Shown here piece after piece: positions 17,766 through 18,414 of a stretch of DNA of 18,414 nucleotides; within the stretch, counting starts at the first letter, position 1; each line of letters begins with the position of its first letter. The stretch covers positions 202,158 to 220,571 of the forward strand of contig NW_004440113.1 of NCBI RefSeq assembly GCF_000330505.1, given 5' to 3'. Both the position numbers and the translations under genes were made by a program. This DNA is from Entamoeba invadens IP1. Lineage: Eukaryota; Evosea; Mastigamoebida; Endamoebidae. The notes below the pieces were generated by a model. That model was not told the DNA's origin, did no database searches, and was given only the letters and a program-made list of their open reading frames with translations.

Positions 17766-18414
17766 ATGCCCCCAAGCTCCATTGAGTTACTGACATACCC
17801 AGTCACAACCGAAAAGTCCTCCATCGAGTTTGGAGATACAGAAAATATTGAAGTTATCAAAGCAGATATAAAACCAACGTTTACAGTTAAAGTCAAACAC
17901 ATGGTAGAAAGCTCCAAAAGGTTTTCTAATTTTTTACCAGCTGTTGTTGACACCATTCATTTTTTCAGGGAATGTTTTTTAACGATGTATAAGAAGCCAT
18001 CAAATGGATTCAAGGCCATTTTCACGCACCCTTTACTGTTCTCGATAGTGTTTATGGTCAGTGGTGGATTGTTGAATGGGTTGATGATTCCACTTGCCCA
18101 AGAATTTCAGCGTCAGTGGCAAAGACAGCATGCCAACATTGTGCTCCACCAATTTGTTTTGGATGATGTTCTATTTGGGATCTTCCCATTTGTGGATTTG
18201 GTTGCGTTTGCTGACAAGTACCTTGGTTTCTTTGTTGTGATGTCTGCTGTCAGATTCTTCATGACACCAGGGCGTCTTGTTGTTCTTCGTCGTTTTACTT
18301 TTCTAATGGGTGTGAACTTCTTCCTGCGATCAGTCTGTTTGTATTTCACATTGCTGAGTGACCCATCACAGAACATTTCTGATGTTGATGGAAATCCACT
18401 TCTTGAGACGTTCC
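17766..18414 (+). CDS. Sphingomyelin/EPC synthase-like protein, 5' part
   Basis: Open frame of 216 codons running off the window end, starting at the first ATG after an in-frame TAA. It resembles the sphingomyelin synthase family (PAP2-like), which moves a phospho-alcohol headgroup from a phospholipid to ceramide in Golgi or plasma membrane; Entamoeba enzymes of this kind make ethanolamine phosphorylceramide. The N-terminal ~85 residues are soluble. Predicted membrane segments lie at about 88-111, 135-162 and 172-197. LDDVLFGIFP (132-141) sits where the family has its D1 motif. LRRFTFLMGVNFFLRS followed by YFTLLSDP (174-200) fits the D2 motif, with R175, R176, R188 and T195. The catalytic D3 and D4 motifs with their histidines and aspartate must lie beyond the window. 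No introns or breaks are visible and codon use is GC-richer than the surroundings, so it looks functional. Headgroup specificity cannot be read. Confidence 0.75.
   Translation, partial: MPPSSIELLTYPVTTEKSSIEFGDTENIEVIKADIKPTFTVKVKHMVESSKRFSNFLPAVVDTIHFFRECFLTMYKKPSNGFKAIFTHPLLFSIVFMVSGGLLNGLMIPLAQEFQRQWQRQHANIVLHQFVLDDVLFGIFPFVDLVAFADKYLGFFVVMSAVRFFMTPGRLVVLRRFTFLMGVNFFLRSVCLYFTLLSDPSQNISDVDGNPLLETF

Noticed and set aside
18113..18376. Minus-strand basic open frame of 87 codons
   Set aside because: Antisense to the sphingolipid synthase-like gene, which is open throughout and has family motifs.

Overview
The window is AT-rich eukaryotic DNA, most likely from an Entamoeba-type protist (E. invadens or a relative). 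This is an inference. It rests on (i) a 150-nt intron in a piggyBac transposase that begins GTTTGTT and ends TTTTAG, the splice pattern typical of Entamoeba; (ii) piggyBac, Tc1/mariner and hAT elements side by side, a mix known from Entamoeba genomes; (iii) an actin pseudogene with Entamoeba-like residues; (iv) the start of a sphingolipid-synthase-type gene with a very short leader. Other AT-rich protists or animals are not excluded.

Layout. 237-1925 (-): piggyBac transposase gene, nearly complete, with one intron and one in-frame TGA. 2492-2982 (+): decayed actin pseudogene. 3600-5500: complete Tc1/mariner-like element with TA target duplication, 275-bp terminal inverted repeats (TIRs) that look identical, and a transposase split into two frames exactly at an A_AAA_AAC heptamer. 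5503-9680: gene-poor AT-rich DNA with faint remnants and small repeats. 9681-14878: a nest. A ~1.06-kb element with piggyBac-like coding remnants carries in its left TIR a 4134-bp hAT element (9692-13825), which itself carries a 133-bp MITE-like element (10223-10355). 15538-16720 (+): decayed pogo/CENP-B-type (DDE_1) transposase. 17766-18414 (+): 5' part of a multipass membrane enzyme of the sphingomyelin / ethanolamine-phosphorylceramide synthase family, the only host gene that looks functional, cut by the window end.

The region is a transposon graveyard next to a host lipid-synthesis gene. The Tc1 element is the youngest insertion (intact, identical TIRs). The hAT is younger than the element it interrupts, and the MITE is younger than the hAT. 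The most unusual signals are the possible programmed -1 frameshift in the Tc1 transposase, the ~20.7-bp phased GTTTCAAA array in its TIRs, and the insertion of the hAT just inside the tip of another element.
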